Below, in pieces: positions 33,479 to 47,160 of a DNA stretch of 64,000 nt. Location: NCBI RefSeq assembly GCF_032854445.1, contig NC_088303.1, positions 8,813,501-8,877,500 of the forward strand, given 5' to 3'. Below the pieces are notes generated by a model, which was not told the origin of the DNA, did not search any database, and was given only the letters and a program-made list of their open reading frames with translations. The DNA comes from Liolophura sinensis. Its lineage: Eukaryota > Mollusca > Polyplacophora > Chitonida > Chitonidae. A program made the position numbers and the translations under genes. Positions within the stretch are counted from its first letter, which is position 1. Every line of letters begins with the position of its first letter.

Positions 33479-36400
33479 CATATGATTGGTCCTTTAGGTG
33501 TTTAAAAAAGTAATTCTGCAAACATACACCAAAAATGAAACTACACAAACATCATTGACAAACTTATTGATAAAAGTTATGAAAATTGAAACGGCATATT
33601 AGTAAATACAGGTGGCTGATATCTTCTCAAGAACAAACTTGGTATAACACACAACAATGTCAGCTGAAACATTTATAATATATTTACAAGAGAAGTCGGA
33701 CTGATTCATAAAACTATACATTCATTTTCAGTTTTTCTCCTTTACATGGAATTAATTCCATCTATACTCAACCAAATCAGAGACCAAGTTCATTAAAACT
33801 GGTGGCTTAAAATTGACATGTTTTGATGCTATCATGGTGTTCATACAGCGAGGAAATTTACTCTTTGTGAACCTAGCAAGTGAGCTGACACACAAGTCAA
33901 CTGCAAAGAAACACTGAACAGTGAACAGGATGTATTCACTTTAAACATGCTTCAATTCCAGATAACAGATAACTATTTGCGTCTGAAGAGAGATTTCAAA
34001 TTTGATCCTGGATTAGCCTCTTGTTTTTTAGTCTTGTCAGAAAGCAGAAAACATCTGGTCAATTCCCTGGAGCCAATTAAATACATCTTGTCATTTCTGA
34101 TAGTTGTAAAGGTCACTAGGCAAACATGACACCAACTTCCTTGTACATCTTCACTGCTCCTTGTATAAAGACAATACCACATTATATACTGAGGTACAAG
34201 CACAGTTTATGCCAATATGTTTTATGCTCAGGGTCAGGTAGCTGTTTGTTTGCTTGTTTGCTTGCTCAGAGTTATAAGAGAAAGGAAACTCTCTGAAGAG
34301 GTATACAAGAAATGAAAGCTCATTGCTTTAGTAGTATATTTTATTAGTTTGCAATTTTTTTATCAAGAAACTATAAAGATCTGAAGATAATCATACAACC
34401 AAAACCTATCTGTCCGCATTACATATTCAAATTATGAACTCATTAAGATTGGCCAAATAGCCTATGAGAAGGCAAACTTCTTATGTCTTTTACATTTACA
34501 ACACATATCCTTGATCCATTGATATAACAATTGAAGAAATAGATGGTCTAACATATACATATTCCTGGATTATGTATAGTGTTCGAATTCCACCCTCTTT
34601 CAACATGTATGCTACATGCATTGCATGCAAACATTGCATACCTTTTGCATATTACTTCCAGTAGTATTGCCACCTGTGTCCGTGAGTGAAATATCAACAT
34701 CACAGAACTTAGTTTAATCATGCAGTGAACATGTATGATCAACTGACTGCTCAATTGAGTCACAAATATAGTGGTGGTTAAAGTAAACATAAAGTCAGCC
34801 AACAAAGCTCAATTAATTAATAAAGTAATATTCCAGAAATGTTCTGAAAATATTTTAAAAATTCTACACAGCTTATCAAGAAAATAAATAGCAAACAATG
34901 GTCAGTACCTGGCTATCTGATGCCATATTGCCATGTTATGGCTATCTAGAGTGACGCCACAAAACCTAGGAACTCTCCCATACCAACAGTATTAAACAAT
35001 GTGACCATGGGAAAATACAAACAAAAATGCATGATATCCAACCAAAGAGTATCAGCTCTGTTCCATGTTTAAAGGGGTGATGTTTCTTTTAGTTTGGCGC
35101 TCAGTGGACACCAGTGTTGTGTTTTAGCGGTCCTGCTCTTCCTCGTCCTGTATGGGTGTAAGCACTTGGCCTAGCTGGCTGTACCAACTTCAGGGAATTT
35201 AATGAACATAGCAGTCCCATCTGATTGATAACAGACTCTTTCAATTAGATTTTGGGAAGATATTTTCATAATAATAAAACTGACTTTGGTAAGGAAAAAT
35301 AATGCAAAATCACAATATTTTTCTTGAAGCAATGACTCTCCCGAGGCAGTTTTATTGCCAGCTCACCCTAACAAGTTACTGCAGTATGCTTCCCAAAATG
35401 CATGCATTGTGACATGGGCAGATGTTCTCAGTTTCCTGCTCATAAATGTGTGGTCCAAAATGCATCAGTTTAACTCTTAAACTAACTGCAAAATGCAAAT
35501 TATTGCATCGATATCTGTCTATCCACTGTAAGAAACTGTACTGACAATCGAGAGCTAATAGGTTTTTTTGATGTGACAGCCAAGCTTTCAGCTCTAGTGA
35601 ATGGCCAAGTCCATAAGGGCTTCTCCAACAAGGCTACTTGGAAAGAATTGTCTGTCAGTGCCAAATTCCCAATGCTGAACTTCATCTTCTCGGCTTTTAA
35701 AACTTTACACAATTTTTTTTCCATATTTTTCTGTGATAAGTGTGTCCGATATGATTTTTTCTCTGCGCATATTTTGGCAGACTTTGTGATCACTTTAACT
35801 CCCTCTTTCACGTGCATGCACGTGCAATTAACATTAGTTTAGCATCATCAATTTTACGCCAGATCACAAGTAGACACGCATATGGCGCATACCCCATCAT
35901 GTCATGGTGATATGACATCGTGCAGACTGACTGGTGTTTAGTTGTAGTGCCCTCTAAAATCTCAGTGTTAAATAATCACACAGTATTAATTCATATGTTT
36001 TTTTTTTTTTTTGCTTTCTATGTGATGGCTGTCAGCTTTGATCAGTAACCAGTTATACTCACGAATACTTCAGCTATAAGACACAATTATGGGTGGGTAA
36101 ACACAGGCACCAGCTAGCCAGCAGGAAATAACCACACCATCTCAAAACCTAAGCATTGGGCGAGGGCTGAAACATGGTTTAAGGCTGTCTAGATCACTCA
36201 GCCATCTCGGCTATTGAGATAACACAGTGAACAGAGTCTGCATACTTGGCCATTCAGTACCTGTAATGGGGCGTTCACCTTGTCAATGTGTTACATGTAC
36301 ACGTACATACAAGTACATGAAGCTGGACACATACACATATTCACATGTACCTAATATGTGTAGATTTATTTACTAACGGACTACTGGGCAGCCTGTGTAC

Positions 36401-39400
36401 GGTCATTGTTCTACATTGAAGGTGTAATGGTAATGACTTACTAAGTGGTAGGCTGGACAGACAGTCAATAAGGACAACTAACCTCGCCACACTGTGTAGG
36501 TATACTGCTCTGCTAAGAGACGTGTGTAGAACCACTTAAGCCGAGTTAATCCCTGCCAACAGTTGAGCTGATACGTTGGTGCCTGTTTTGGTAAATCTAG
36601 AACTGTATCATAAGGAAGAGTTTCCCCTTGATTACCTGTTACACTGGCTGGCCCCAGGGAGCCTTGAGCAAAATCTCCCCTTATCCTGACAGGTTGCTTT
36701 ATTAGAGCCAGTTCTTAGCCCAGTTCCTGTCCAAACATGGCAACAATATGGCTGGAGAAGCCTCCAGCTATACACATACTGGTTACACTGGTTACAACAC
36801 CAATCACCCAGTACATTATACCTATCAGGTCGACCACAACATCCACTAATAAAATCGCTTTGATTAGAATCAATCTGGACTCACTACAACACCACCAATT
36901 AACATGACAGACTCTTTTGCTTAATATTCCAAAACCAAGGCTGATCTACAGGCAAGTTTAGCAGGTCGTGAGACACTTGATATGAATCTTAAAGGACAAC
37001 ACATGTGTCCTTGTAACTTGATAATGGTCCAGCACACCAATCCAACTTCTAGGTAAAAATTTATCAGTCGCACAGTGTATACAAAGCACAAAAGCAACTT
37101 CTAGCTGCAAAATCAAAAATTTTCACCTGTATACACAGCAGTTTTGTTCATCAGCACAGTAACAGTTATATATTATTCCTCTACAGAACTTGAGCCCATT
37201 AAGCTGAGACAAGCAACTCTATTTAAATAAGTGTTCCCACATTTAGGCTGGTCAATTCGTTGGGTGGTCGGTCAGACCATGCATTTAACGAACACCTGTA
37301 ACTTTTGTAGAATGTTGCAGATATTGTCAAAATGCATGCATTAATTTGTATCATGTCTGAGATTTTCATTTTGTGCCACAACACCAGGGATTTTTACTAA
37401 CATGTATATGTACCATCAACTACAACAACACAAATTTGGCTGGAGAGTGCAGTCTTGGTCAGTGTAATTTTTTTTGAATGGTGTCATATATTGTACCATG
37501 AAAAATACATATTCCTCCACTATGGTGATCTGTGAAATAGATACAATTTTACACAGTCCATCCTGAAAATTGTTTACTGCTAAGCACAGACAATATGCTT
37601 ATTTAAGATTAATGGTTTAAGATTATCTCAGGAGTGGTGGTGGATTAAAGCTGGTATGTATCTGAAAATTTCCATACAGAAAATGCTAAACACTGGTAAA
37701 TGTTTGTTTCCATTAGGTTAAAGATAATTCGTGAACATACATATATTCACTTTTATATAAATATTAGCAATGTCAAAATCGCATTTACCTCAATTTCCCA
37801 ACTGGTGAATAGATTACACCACAACCAATTAAGTTAATCCAGAAAACATTGATCACTTAACAGAGGAGCCTGTCTACCAGCATCCACATTTCAACCTGTC
37901 ACCCTACTGTCAATGGCTAAACAATAAAACAGTGAGCTGTGCCTGAAGCATTACCTCATGCAATCCAGTACAGTGATCAACACAAATGTTTTCTCCAATG
38001 CAGTATCACACCCTCTACAAACTAGATAGGTTAACCAAATTGATTTGTGCCCTACATGTGTGCCATGTACTCCTAAGCCCGCTTTTTAAACAATGTTTAT
38101 GGAAAGAAAACATAGAAAAGTTCTAACCCCTTGGCCAGGGAGTCTGTAAAAACCAAAAGTAGCTTTTAAAGTTTATACTGTAAAACATGTAAATGGCTTT
38201 AGGGGTGTTTTGGTTTATTTTTTCTTTTATCTCAAAATTTTGTTACCAAAGAAAACTGCGAAAAAGAAACAGCAGTCACTGCACTTATTTATTTATGGCT
38301 TGCATGGTCTTTACCACAAACAAATACATTAAGAAAAACAAAATCAACACTGCCTGTTAGAACAAACCTTAAGGCCATGAAGCTATATTAAATTACAATA
38401 CAAATTGTGATTTATAACATGATCGGCACAGGGGCCATTTGAATTTGCAATGTCCTACTGCCAGCCACTTGCAACCTTGCAACAACTTTATGTCTACTTA
38501 CTTTGATGCATGTGTTACATAACAGATGCATCAGTTACCATGCTGATCTCTTCTGCCGCCCTATAAATCAAAGTTGTTTCAAAGCTGCATTGTTCAGTGC
38601 TTGTTCCTGCAGCAGCTCATGCTTTCATTATAAACTTCTATACATTAAAAATCTTGTCAAGCTCAAATGATGTAATAGGGGTGTCTTTTGCAAGAGAAAA
38701 ATAATTGCACACCGGAGATTTCAATAAAATTCACAACAACACTATAGACAATTGGTTGGTAGGGGAAAGAAACCTATTACAAGCAACCCTGGTGTTAATC
38801 ATACTGAAAGAGCCTGGAAGTCCATAAAACTATGAACTAACCAGCACTAACAGTCACTGCTAGATCTATTACATGAATACCTCTATTACCCTTGGGGTCA
38901 ATATTCAGTTACATATGATATGTGGCTTTTTTTTAGACCCTCTCCCACATGAGCTGATGATGTATTCATGAAAAAGCTGGGGTCTAAACCAACCTGACCA
39001 GCTAAATGCCACAGGGGAGAAGTGAACTCTTAATCAAGAGGCCAGGAAGAAAGCACAACACCTCCTACAATATGTCTCTCCAAACCCTGGACACTCGCTA
39101 CCCAAACTGATTAGTTGTGTTAAGCCAGCTGACACTCGCTGGGGCTTTGTCTGCACCGTCTGGATGGGAAGTTTAGATTACCGAGAAATACCTAAGCCAT
39201 AACACACAGCTCGGAAAGCTATCAGAGGCTCTTTGCCAGATCCATGCAAGTTTCACATTTAACAGGACATCATGTTAAGAAGGAAAAAAAAAGAGGGAAC
39301 AAATAATAAAAAATTATCCCAAAAAATAAATAAATAATTGCAATATGTCTACTAGATCCAACAAATAATGAAGCACTTCTAAATCTAACATAATCATAGT

Positions 39401-39803
39401 ACTTGGTGCATTGTTAACTACCATGAAGGACCTGTCAATCAAGAAAGCCCACCCGATCATCCAATCATAAACAAACATTCTGGAACTATTGTCAGAGTTA
39501 AATAATGCATGTGCACCTGAGGATCCATCATGTCCAGAACAAATATTTTTCTGAAAATCTAGGAAACAGCCTCAAATTGAAACTTACACTATAATCTGTC
39601 TTGGCAATCCTTTGCACAAAAGCAACTAGTTTGAAAAAGTGTGGAAAACTGTCAGTTGTGAGAGCCACTAGCTGACAGCCAGTTGTCCCCAGCCTTCAGT
39701 TAAATGGTACAGAACTACTTAATAATGTTTTTACCAACAGGCCCACCAGGTGCTACACTCCAATTTCTAGGTGACAACAATACCTCAGATTCTTCAGACA
39801 ATG
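33479..39803. other. Long AT-rich stretch without a recognisable gene
   Basis: About 6.3 kb with only short chance open frames. Minor items are a (TTTG/TTGC)n patch at about 34245-34265, a T14 run near 36000 and a few GC-richer patches (about 35090-35170, 36070-36720 and 38940-39250) that show no sustained open frame. Likely intronic or intergenic. Confidence 0.5.
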
Positions 39804-40017
39804 TACCCTAATTCATCGACCTTTTCAACCACCTCTGTGGCCATTATTTTTAAAACATTCTGAGAGAACGATTGGATGTAGAGAAATAATCTGCACACTT
39901 TCATCAAACTTGCATTCTTGCTAACACAAAAAATCATTTTTTGTGTAATTTTCATATATGCATAAATTTCACCGAAAAAAGTGCTTAAGAAGTCAATAAA
40001 ATTGAAGATTTACAGTA
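39804..40017 (-). mobile_element. MITE copy 2 (214 bp, opposite orientation)
   Basis: It starts TACCCTAATTCATCGACC and then TTTTCAACCAC, and ends ATTGAAGATTTACAGTA. The two ends are those of copies 1 and 3 in reversed order. The interior has ACATTCTGAGAGAACGATT, the complement of the interior word in the other copies. TA flanks both ends. Confidence 0.75.
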
Positions 40018-40440
40018 AACTACGCATATGTTTTACATAATTCTATGAAATGGCACCTCAGGACTACAGGTGGTTTTACTAAGCTTGATGAAGATACATC
40101 AGTATATGAAAGGAAAGTGCAGGCATGACTTATAACAGCAGTTTCCTAACAACATTAACATGCATGATCTAGACAATACATGACCTGTTTAGGAACATAT
40201 TAGAATCTGCACTCAAACCTAATAAAAGAGCAAACACCTGCAGGTAATTGCATCCTCTTATTGCTCCAAATATATGTAGCCTGTGTCACACAAATTCAGT
40301 ATCAATCATTGGACACAGAACTGTGGATCCATTCCCCATCTTACTGATCAGGGGACTCATGCATCAAGGACTCATGCATAAGCCTAAGATGATTGTAAAT
40401 CATCAAGATCTCGATCGTAGCTATGGCTTACGACTGACAC
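40018..40440. other. AT-rich stretch without a recognisable gene
   Basis: Only a short direct repeat, GGACTCATGCAT twice near 40353-40381. Confidence 0.5.
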
Positions 40441-40443
40441 CAT

Positions 40444-40922
40444 CTTGCACAAAGGGATTGTGAAGTATGATAGCTGTAAGTTACCATCAAAAATTACGAT
40501 CAGACCGACCCTGTTGTAAATATTTACACTCGCCCCAAAGTTAATGTTAAGCACAACTTCTTACCTTAGATCAACTGTTAGTCAGTACTTTTCGACTCGG
40601 TCTGCAAAAATGTGCAATGTAATTGACTTAAAAAGATGTTACAAACATTTTTTAACATGCTGTTGTTGCTGGCTGCTTGATCATTGTGATGTAGGACTCT
40701 TTTAAAGATGAAGCCAAGAAAGTTATTGACCAGTACATTGTCCATTTACCTTGGTCACCTTTCTGTACGAGGCAAGTTTGGGCTACGATCGCAATTGTAG
40801 CTTTAAAAAATTACAATCACCTTACAATTTGTAGCGCAAGCCATGTAAATTATTTTTACAATCAACTGTAAACTCAACTGTAGGGTCTACAATCGATTGC
40901 AGCGACAACAGCTTTGTGCAAG
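40444..40922. repeat. Possible fold-back/MITE remnant with 11 bp inverted ends
   Basis: CTTGCACAAAG (40444-40454) and its exact reverse complement (40912-40922) face each other over 479 bp. Both sides also have related CGATCGTAGCTATGGCTTACG / CGCAATTGTAGC and ACAATCGATTGCAGCGAC text, an AT/CG-palindromic style known from fold-back elements of marine invertebrates. The interior is not obviously inverted, so this could be a decayed element or coincidence. Confidence 0.35.
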
Positions 40923-41171
40923 TTGGCCCAGAGGGCCTTGGTGATCGACATTCTTGCAACAACAGCTGTTTTTGTGGTACATATCCTCTACTGCTGAGGC
41001 TTTTACATCCATAATTAACAGCTCTGAAGAATTCCAAAATAGAACAAAAATGACTATAATTTGCTAAAAACAGACAAAATCATCCAAAACTCGAATTTTA
41101 CTTTTAACTTTCCTTGGGGTAGCTATATACTAAGTTTCAGTTCAGAGAGCCTTTCATTGAAAAAAAACAAA

Positions 41172-41528
41172 CATGTTGAGTGAGTGAGTGCTTGGGGTTT
41201 AACCTCGTACTTAGCAATTTTTCAGTCATATGACGACGAAGGAATCCTAAGAGTGCATGTACGTGTAATGTGCCTCTTTGTTGCACAATGGATTTCCACC
41301 ACTCTTTTATCTAGTGCTGCTTCACTGAGACGACTAACCAAAGGCACGTCAGCCCCGCGAGAGCCATCATGCTGATACGGGTCAACCAATCATTGCACTA
41401 CCCTCTTAATGTTTAACGCCAAGTGAGGAAGCTACAACATCCTCTTTTAGTCTAAGGTGTGACCCGACCCAGGATTGACCCTGAATCTACCAAAGTAGAT
41501 GCTCTACCAACTGTGCTATCGAGGCCAG
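41172..41528 (-). repeat. tRNA-derived SINE (family B), near full length
   Basis: On the minus strand the element starts with a tRNA-like head GGCCTCGATAGCACAGTTGG then TAGAGC (box A TAGCACAGTTGG), with a degraded box B in GGGTCAATCCTGG, then a body and a GAGTGAGTGAGTG-complement end. On the plus strand the body includes CAGTCATATGACGACGAAGG and GTGCTGCTTCACTGAGACGA. The same body is present at 54500-54792. It is like SINEs I remember from bivalves. Confidence 0.72.
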
Positions 41529-43597
41529 TAAAAACAAGTGGACAAACAAGGATAATTTTGCTGAAAATGAACAAAGCAGGGCAACCACGTGGGTATATGT
41601 CATGTCTGGTGGATGACTTCGTGTTTCATATTTCAGTACATGTGCACAGTAAAAAATACAGAAGTTGGTAAAAAAAACAGCAGCAAGCTTTGTTGTCTAT
41701 ACCATAAAGACACTTTGAATTAAATATGCAACCTTAAATACTTAGTATATACATCACTTGTAGCGTTACTCCATACATCATTGTGGTCCTCATCAAATTA
41801 ACTAGGATTCTGTCAAATGTACTCTAGACCTAGCTATTGTTCATGTGTTCAATACAATATGATCAATATCAGATTTTCCAGGAATGTCTCTTCTACATTA
41901 ATGGGTATATAAAGTACAATTATCAGGACCAGCAATTCATCAGTGTTTTCTTCACACGTGAATAAAAAGTTTCTTCAGGGAATGACAACAAGAAGCACTA
42001 TATATTTGGTCGCTGCTGAGCCACTTTCATAGCAAACAAAAGTTATCAGAAATATACAGCTGACATTAAGTTTCTTCAAATGACAAGGGTACATAATTCT
42101 CTAATTGAAGAAAAGTTTGAATGCATTGATTAAAATTCATGATTTAGCACTATAGACTGCTACATGTGTAACCAATGGATAAACAAAGGTTTTGCCAAGC
42201 ATGTGACGGTGGCTATATATTCTTTATAATGCTTCAAAAGTGATTCCAAGATTAATTTTAGATAAGCTAGTGCAATATAAATGCATAATGTGTTACAAAT
42301 TTCTTGGAATAAATGCTACTTTATCAAACACAGAAACGGAATAAGATAGAAAGTATAAATAACTGCATTTCTTGATAGCGTATATAGTCTGAATAATCCT
42401 GAAAGTGCTTTAAAGCTCTCCATGTAAACATCACAGTATGCTTTCAGAGCTGATGCAGACACATGTATAACCATAAGCTTGTGTTGGGAAAACCATTTTG
42501 GCAATATCTGGGGAGCAAAAACTCCAAATTTAACACTAGGGAAGTTTATCTCCACTGAGACTCAACATTTATCATCACTTTTACATTTACCTATTAAAAA
42601 CTGAGAGTCTATAATCAAACCAACTCTCATTTCAGATGGAGTTGATTAAAATTTGTCTGTGTCATTATCTTACATGTCAGATAAAACTAGTTGTGAAGAG
42701 CAAACAGTGTATCAACAAAATATTTATGTAAATCAGGGAAACCATGAAGCAAATCTGGAGGTCATAAAGCGATTATTTACGAGTAGAAAACATCAAATGA
42801 AAATGGTAGATTATTGTACACCAAGACGTCTTTGCCAGCGTTGACAGCGCAGAATCACAGTTTATAACACAGCCTGTCAACTCGGGTAGCTTTAAGTCTT
42901 CGGTTTATTGTCCCCAAATGTCGAACAGCATGATGTAACAAATAACAAGCAGTATTGGATCATAAATCACATGACCAATCCTGACACTGTAATTGGATAA
43001 CAGGCGAGAGATGATCCATGCCATGCCAGCGGCCGAGCATGTATTATTAAGTTAGATCCTTCTCTGTCCTCTGTGGACTGGTCGTTGTGGAACATTACAA
43101 AAACGACCCAATGGATTAGAACCACACACATCACCGAGGACAAAAACCAGCAGGCTTTTACATAGGTAGCAGCACAAATGACACTGCTCTCTGCGGTGTC
43201 TCTGCTCTCTGCACAAAACAAAAGACTTGTGTTTTGTGCACAATTACGGTTGGTGTTATAGAAGGTGCGCCGACAAAAGAAAGCTGAAAGTATGGGGATG
43301 GGTTAAAAAAGCAAGTAAATAATGAGAGCTATTATGTCCTCACTTAGCTTCTCTGAGGATGGAAAAACATCCTTTCTTTTGTAACAGCTGAGCATGCAAA
43401 TATAAATTCTCATACTACAGATGACGATTTTAGGCACAACAGCTCAACAACTTAAAAATCAAAAGGAATATGCATTCACTAAAATCACTAGGATCTTCCT
43501 TCCAATGATTTAAGTTCCTTAATCATCTGCTTGCAAGCTTTATACTGATGCAATGTGCTGAAAAATGTGGCAAGAGAATCAAACACTTTTTCACCAA
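41529..43597. other. AT-rich stretch without a recognisable gene
   Basis: No supported feature. The short minus-strand open frame at 42967-43221 has no start context, splice signals or family likeness. Confidence 0.5.
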
Positions 43598-43764
43598 GAT
43601 TGTATATGTTCAACCTTTTCAACCAAAAAAGATATTTTTTTTTCATGAAATGATTTCATTAAAGGTGTAAGCTTCATAAAACTGTGCAAATTACTTCTCT
43701 TACAGTTCAGATTTCTCTCAGAATGTTTCATTCTATTGGTTGAAAAGGTTGAAGAATTAGGGTA
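43598..43764 (+). mobile_element. MITE copy 3 (167 bp), best preserved inverted ends
   Basis: TTCAACCTTTTCAACCAA on the left and TTGGTTGAAAAGGTTGAA on the right are perfect 18 bp inverted repeats, followed by GAATTAGGGTA at the right end. It shares interior words with copy 1. The left outermost bases (TTGTATATG) have drifted from TACTGTAAATC. No coding capacity. Confidence 0.85.
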
Positions 43765-44535
43765 CTTAATCACAGTATGTTTTTCAGTATACAAATGGAA
43801 AAAATTATTAAAGTTTTACAGTGAACAAAATGTTAATGGTTCGACATCAAACAACTTTCAAATGATGTCTGACTAAACTACAAACAGTACATCACAACAA
43901 ACAGCTTAACAGGATTCACAAACAGGACTGAATGATTGGATGAACACCAACTTTGAAGTGTTTATAATTAACCCTTTGACTCATTTACATGGCCAATATC
44001 CAACATGTAAATAAATAGAACCATCCTTAATTATGTCACCTTCACACATGATCAATTCACACAACATATTTTGATCCATCTGACTACTGAATGCCATGCA
44101 CAATGGATGTGTATTCCGGATGTAACTAAATAATAAATTATTACTTCAGCTATCAATCCCATCCTGTCTTCCTTTGCCCAAAAGCGACACTACACTACAC
44201 TGGGTTAGGCTCACAGGCTTGTAATGTGTGGGTTGAACTGTCTGCGAATGTAAAAGACAAGGTCTTTCCCATTCTAGCTGCGCACTGCGGCGAGCTGGGA
44301 GTGCCTGGTGGACTTATCTTATAGAAATGAGAAGGCAGTCAACCTCCCCCAAGGCAAAGAAAAATAAAGCTGATGTATATCAATAAATCTCCACAGAGCA
44401 TGTGGAAAACAATATTCCTCAAAAGTTAAAGGCAGAGTTATATAGCCATAAAGACATATATGGCAGAAGTCTTAATCTAAACACTCAGGCAAAACATGAA
44501 GTGAGAGATTATCAATATTAAATCTTTGAAACATG
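43765..44535. other. AT-rich stretch without a recognisable gene
   Basis: No supported feature. A GC-richer patch at about 44200-44330 gives no clear exon. Confidence 0.5.
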
Positions 44536-45400
44536 AACATCACAGCACACACACACGTCACAGCACACACGTCACAGAAGATACACGTCGCAGCACACAC
44601 GCATCACAGCACACACGCATCACAGCACACACGCGTCACAGCACACACGCATCACAGCACACACATGTCAAAGCACACACACATCACAGCACACACGCCA
44701 CAGAACACACATGTTACAGCACATATGCCACACAGCACATATGCGTCACAGCACACATGCATCACAGCACACACGCCTCACAGCACATATGCGTCACAGC
44801 ACACACACGTCACAGCACATATGCGTCACAGCACACACGCATCACAGCACACATGCAACACAGCACACACGTCACTGCACACACACGTCATAGCACACAC
44901 ATCACAACACAACACAGCACAAACACAACACATGTCACAACACGTCGCAGAACACAAACGTCACAGCATACACGTCACAGCACACACATCACAGCACACA
45001 CACGTCGCAGCACACACACTTCACAGCACACACACGCTTCACAGCACACACATCGCAACACACACTTCACAGCACACACGTGTCACAGCACACAGGCATC
45101 ACAGCAAACACATGTCACAGCACACACGTCAAAGCACACACACAACACAGCACAAACTCAACACAGCACACACACATGTCACAGCACACACACATCACAG
45201 CACACACGTCACAGAACACACACATCACAGCACACACACGTCGCAGCACACACGTCACAGCACACGCACGTCACAGCACACACTTGTCACAGCACACACA
45301 CGTCACAGCACACACACGTCACAGCACACACACATCACATCACAGCACAGCACACACGTCACAGCACACACATGTCACAGCACACACATCACAGCAGCTT
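44536..45400 (+). repeat. 14/16 bp CACACGTCACAG minisatellite (about 55 units)
   Basis: Units CAGCACACACGCATCA (16), CAGCACACACACGTCA (16), CAGCACATATGCGTCA (16) and CAGCACACACGTCA (14) are intermixed for about 865 bp. All three plus-strand frames stay open for long stretches (up to 318 codons, rich in His, Thr, Ser and Gln) because the unit contains no stop. The 14 bp units shift frame repeatedly, which argues against coding selection. Purine and pyrimidine alternate almost strictly over most units. Confidence 0.93.
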
Positions 45401-46840
45401 TGCAGGTTGGGCCTAGCAGCATGATCAGAGTAGATCTTGTGTCTTCACCAATGCCTGACAACCCTCCTCATTTAAAGCCTAAACGCTAGTCAGGGGTGGG
45501 GTGATCGGCTATAGTGAGACTAACACCTTTGTTCACTGAGTAAAGGTGCCATGAATAATGTAGGAAACATTTCACCACAGTAGAATTCCACAGCAGACCC
45601 CAGCAGCAGCAGCTAGGTACAGAGTGAAAGACACTCAACCGAATCCATAAGAATGTATGAAAAAATCTGATTCAGATCTTCCGTTATTATATTGTTGGAT
45701 TGTTGCTTATGCCATAATCAAGATAAATTCTTCCAACCTACAAGTGACATCTAACACGGACTTTACCTAGCTTACACTCAGTTACAATCTGTAGGCCAAA
45801 AGAAATTTAATGGATTCCAACAATTTAAATCTAAAAATACCAATTCCTCCTGGAGAACTTTTTTTAACTGTTGTGAAAATAGACTTTGAACAAAGCTCTT
45901 GATTTACATATCTTAAGGTCTGGATCGAGGTGAACTCTGATTTACATGTATTCCTCTCCAAATGGCTTGACTTGTGTGAATGAAAGGTGTTGTCAAGGCC
46001 ATTGTTAAGAACTATATTAATTTACTAACACAAAGTTTCAAATCAAAGTACAAAGAAGAAAAGATTTCCAGGTATACGATAATAAGGTCCAGATAGGAAA
46101 CCCTTCCAATCACTGCCCCAAGATTACAAACCACTCATATACAGATGAAAAAGAATGTCATCACTGGTTGACAAATTTCCATGTGTTCATAACTGTGTTA
46201 TATAAAAAAAAAAAACATTTCTCACAAATGAATGAAAACAAAGTGGTAATTTTCCAGGTGAATCTGAATCAGTCATCGGAAGTATTAAATACCTGTGTAT
46301 GTCATGTATACGTCTACAGTACGTTTTCTTGAAACAAGTATTCCCTAATGTCAGTCATATTTCACATCAGTCTTTCATAAGGTGAATACAAAAATATTTA
46401 AATGCAATTAATGTATCTGACGTAACACCTCCCACCCTCCAAACTACATTTTAAGATAAGAAAAAATGCAGAGACTTCAATTTTTCCAGCAGGACAAAGC
46501 TTTCAAAACACCTAACATCAATCAAACTCTTACAATCAAGCAAACTGATGAGGACTATCCTGTAAAAAAAATTCAGGTAAATTTTTTTTAGAGATTTTCC
46601 AGATGACAGGCACTTATCTCTCTTGGTATATTTTTAAAGTAGTCTCTGTAAATCTGAGTGAATGGTTCGATGAAGAGTCTGGATTCTTTATGGTAACACA
46701 ATCTGATAGCACAACCCACAGAAAAACCTACACTGTAACTCTGTTCTCCTGAATTCCCTAGGTTTCCCTAGACCCATTAATACAGCTTAGTTCAGCATCT
46801 CAGCCTTCTTCTCAGTCTCCCGTACAAAAGCTTTCCCAGA
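45401..46840. other. AT-rich stretch without a recognisable gene
   Basis: A short CAGCAGCAGCAG run near 45601 and an A12 run near 46205; nothing else supported. Confidence 0.5.
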
Positions 46841-46847
46841 ACTCTTA

Positions 46848-47160
46848 GCCAATCAGAAAGCAATGGGGGCCTCAGGACAGCAACAAGTTCAATAGAGGTG
46901 ATAGTTAGTGAAGCCCGTGCGAGGCAGCAGTGTTTAGCTTACGGTTAAGGCTGAGATTATTGACGGCGCTCGACAGAAGCTAGTACAGTGTCTCAGTGAC
47001 AAACCATCCGGTAAGGATAAGAGCTGCCCACTTCCCCCTACTGTGAGCGTGCACATGGTCAGCCTAAGCCAGAGGACTGTACAATAGAGGTGCTTCGGCC
47101 TGAACCAGGAATTACATGTTACCTACGCTATAATTATAGCAAAGTGCTCCTTGACCACAG
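46848..47160 (+). promoter_or_regulatory. Weak candidate promoter plus non-coding first exon
   Basis: A GC-richer island in AT-rich surroundings starts with a CCAAT box in TAGCCAATCAGAAAG. It contains two consensus donors on the plus strand, CCG|GTAAGG (47011) and CAG|GTGAGT (47161). No credible reading frame precedes them, so if real it is a 5' UTR exon. The CCAAT box works in either direction and a minus-strand reading is possible. This rests only on base composition and splice consensus. Confidence 0.22.

Noticed and set aside
35124-35147. Minus-strand terminal micro-exon: acceptor ACCCATACAG followed by an acidic peptide DEEEQDR and a stop
   Set aside because: Only eight codons, a modest pyrimidine tract, no poly-A signal nearby, and it lies 5' of the better exon on the same strand. 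Chance is likely.
44526-45489. Overlapping open frames of 296 and 318 codons rich in His, Thr, Ser and Gln
   Set aside because: They are translations of a stop-free minisatellite. Two or three frames are open at once, 14 and 16 bp units shift the frame, and the flanks show no start context or splice sites.
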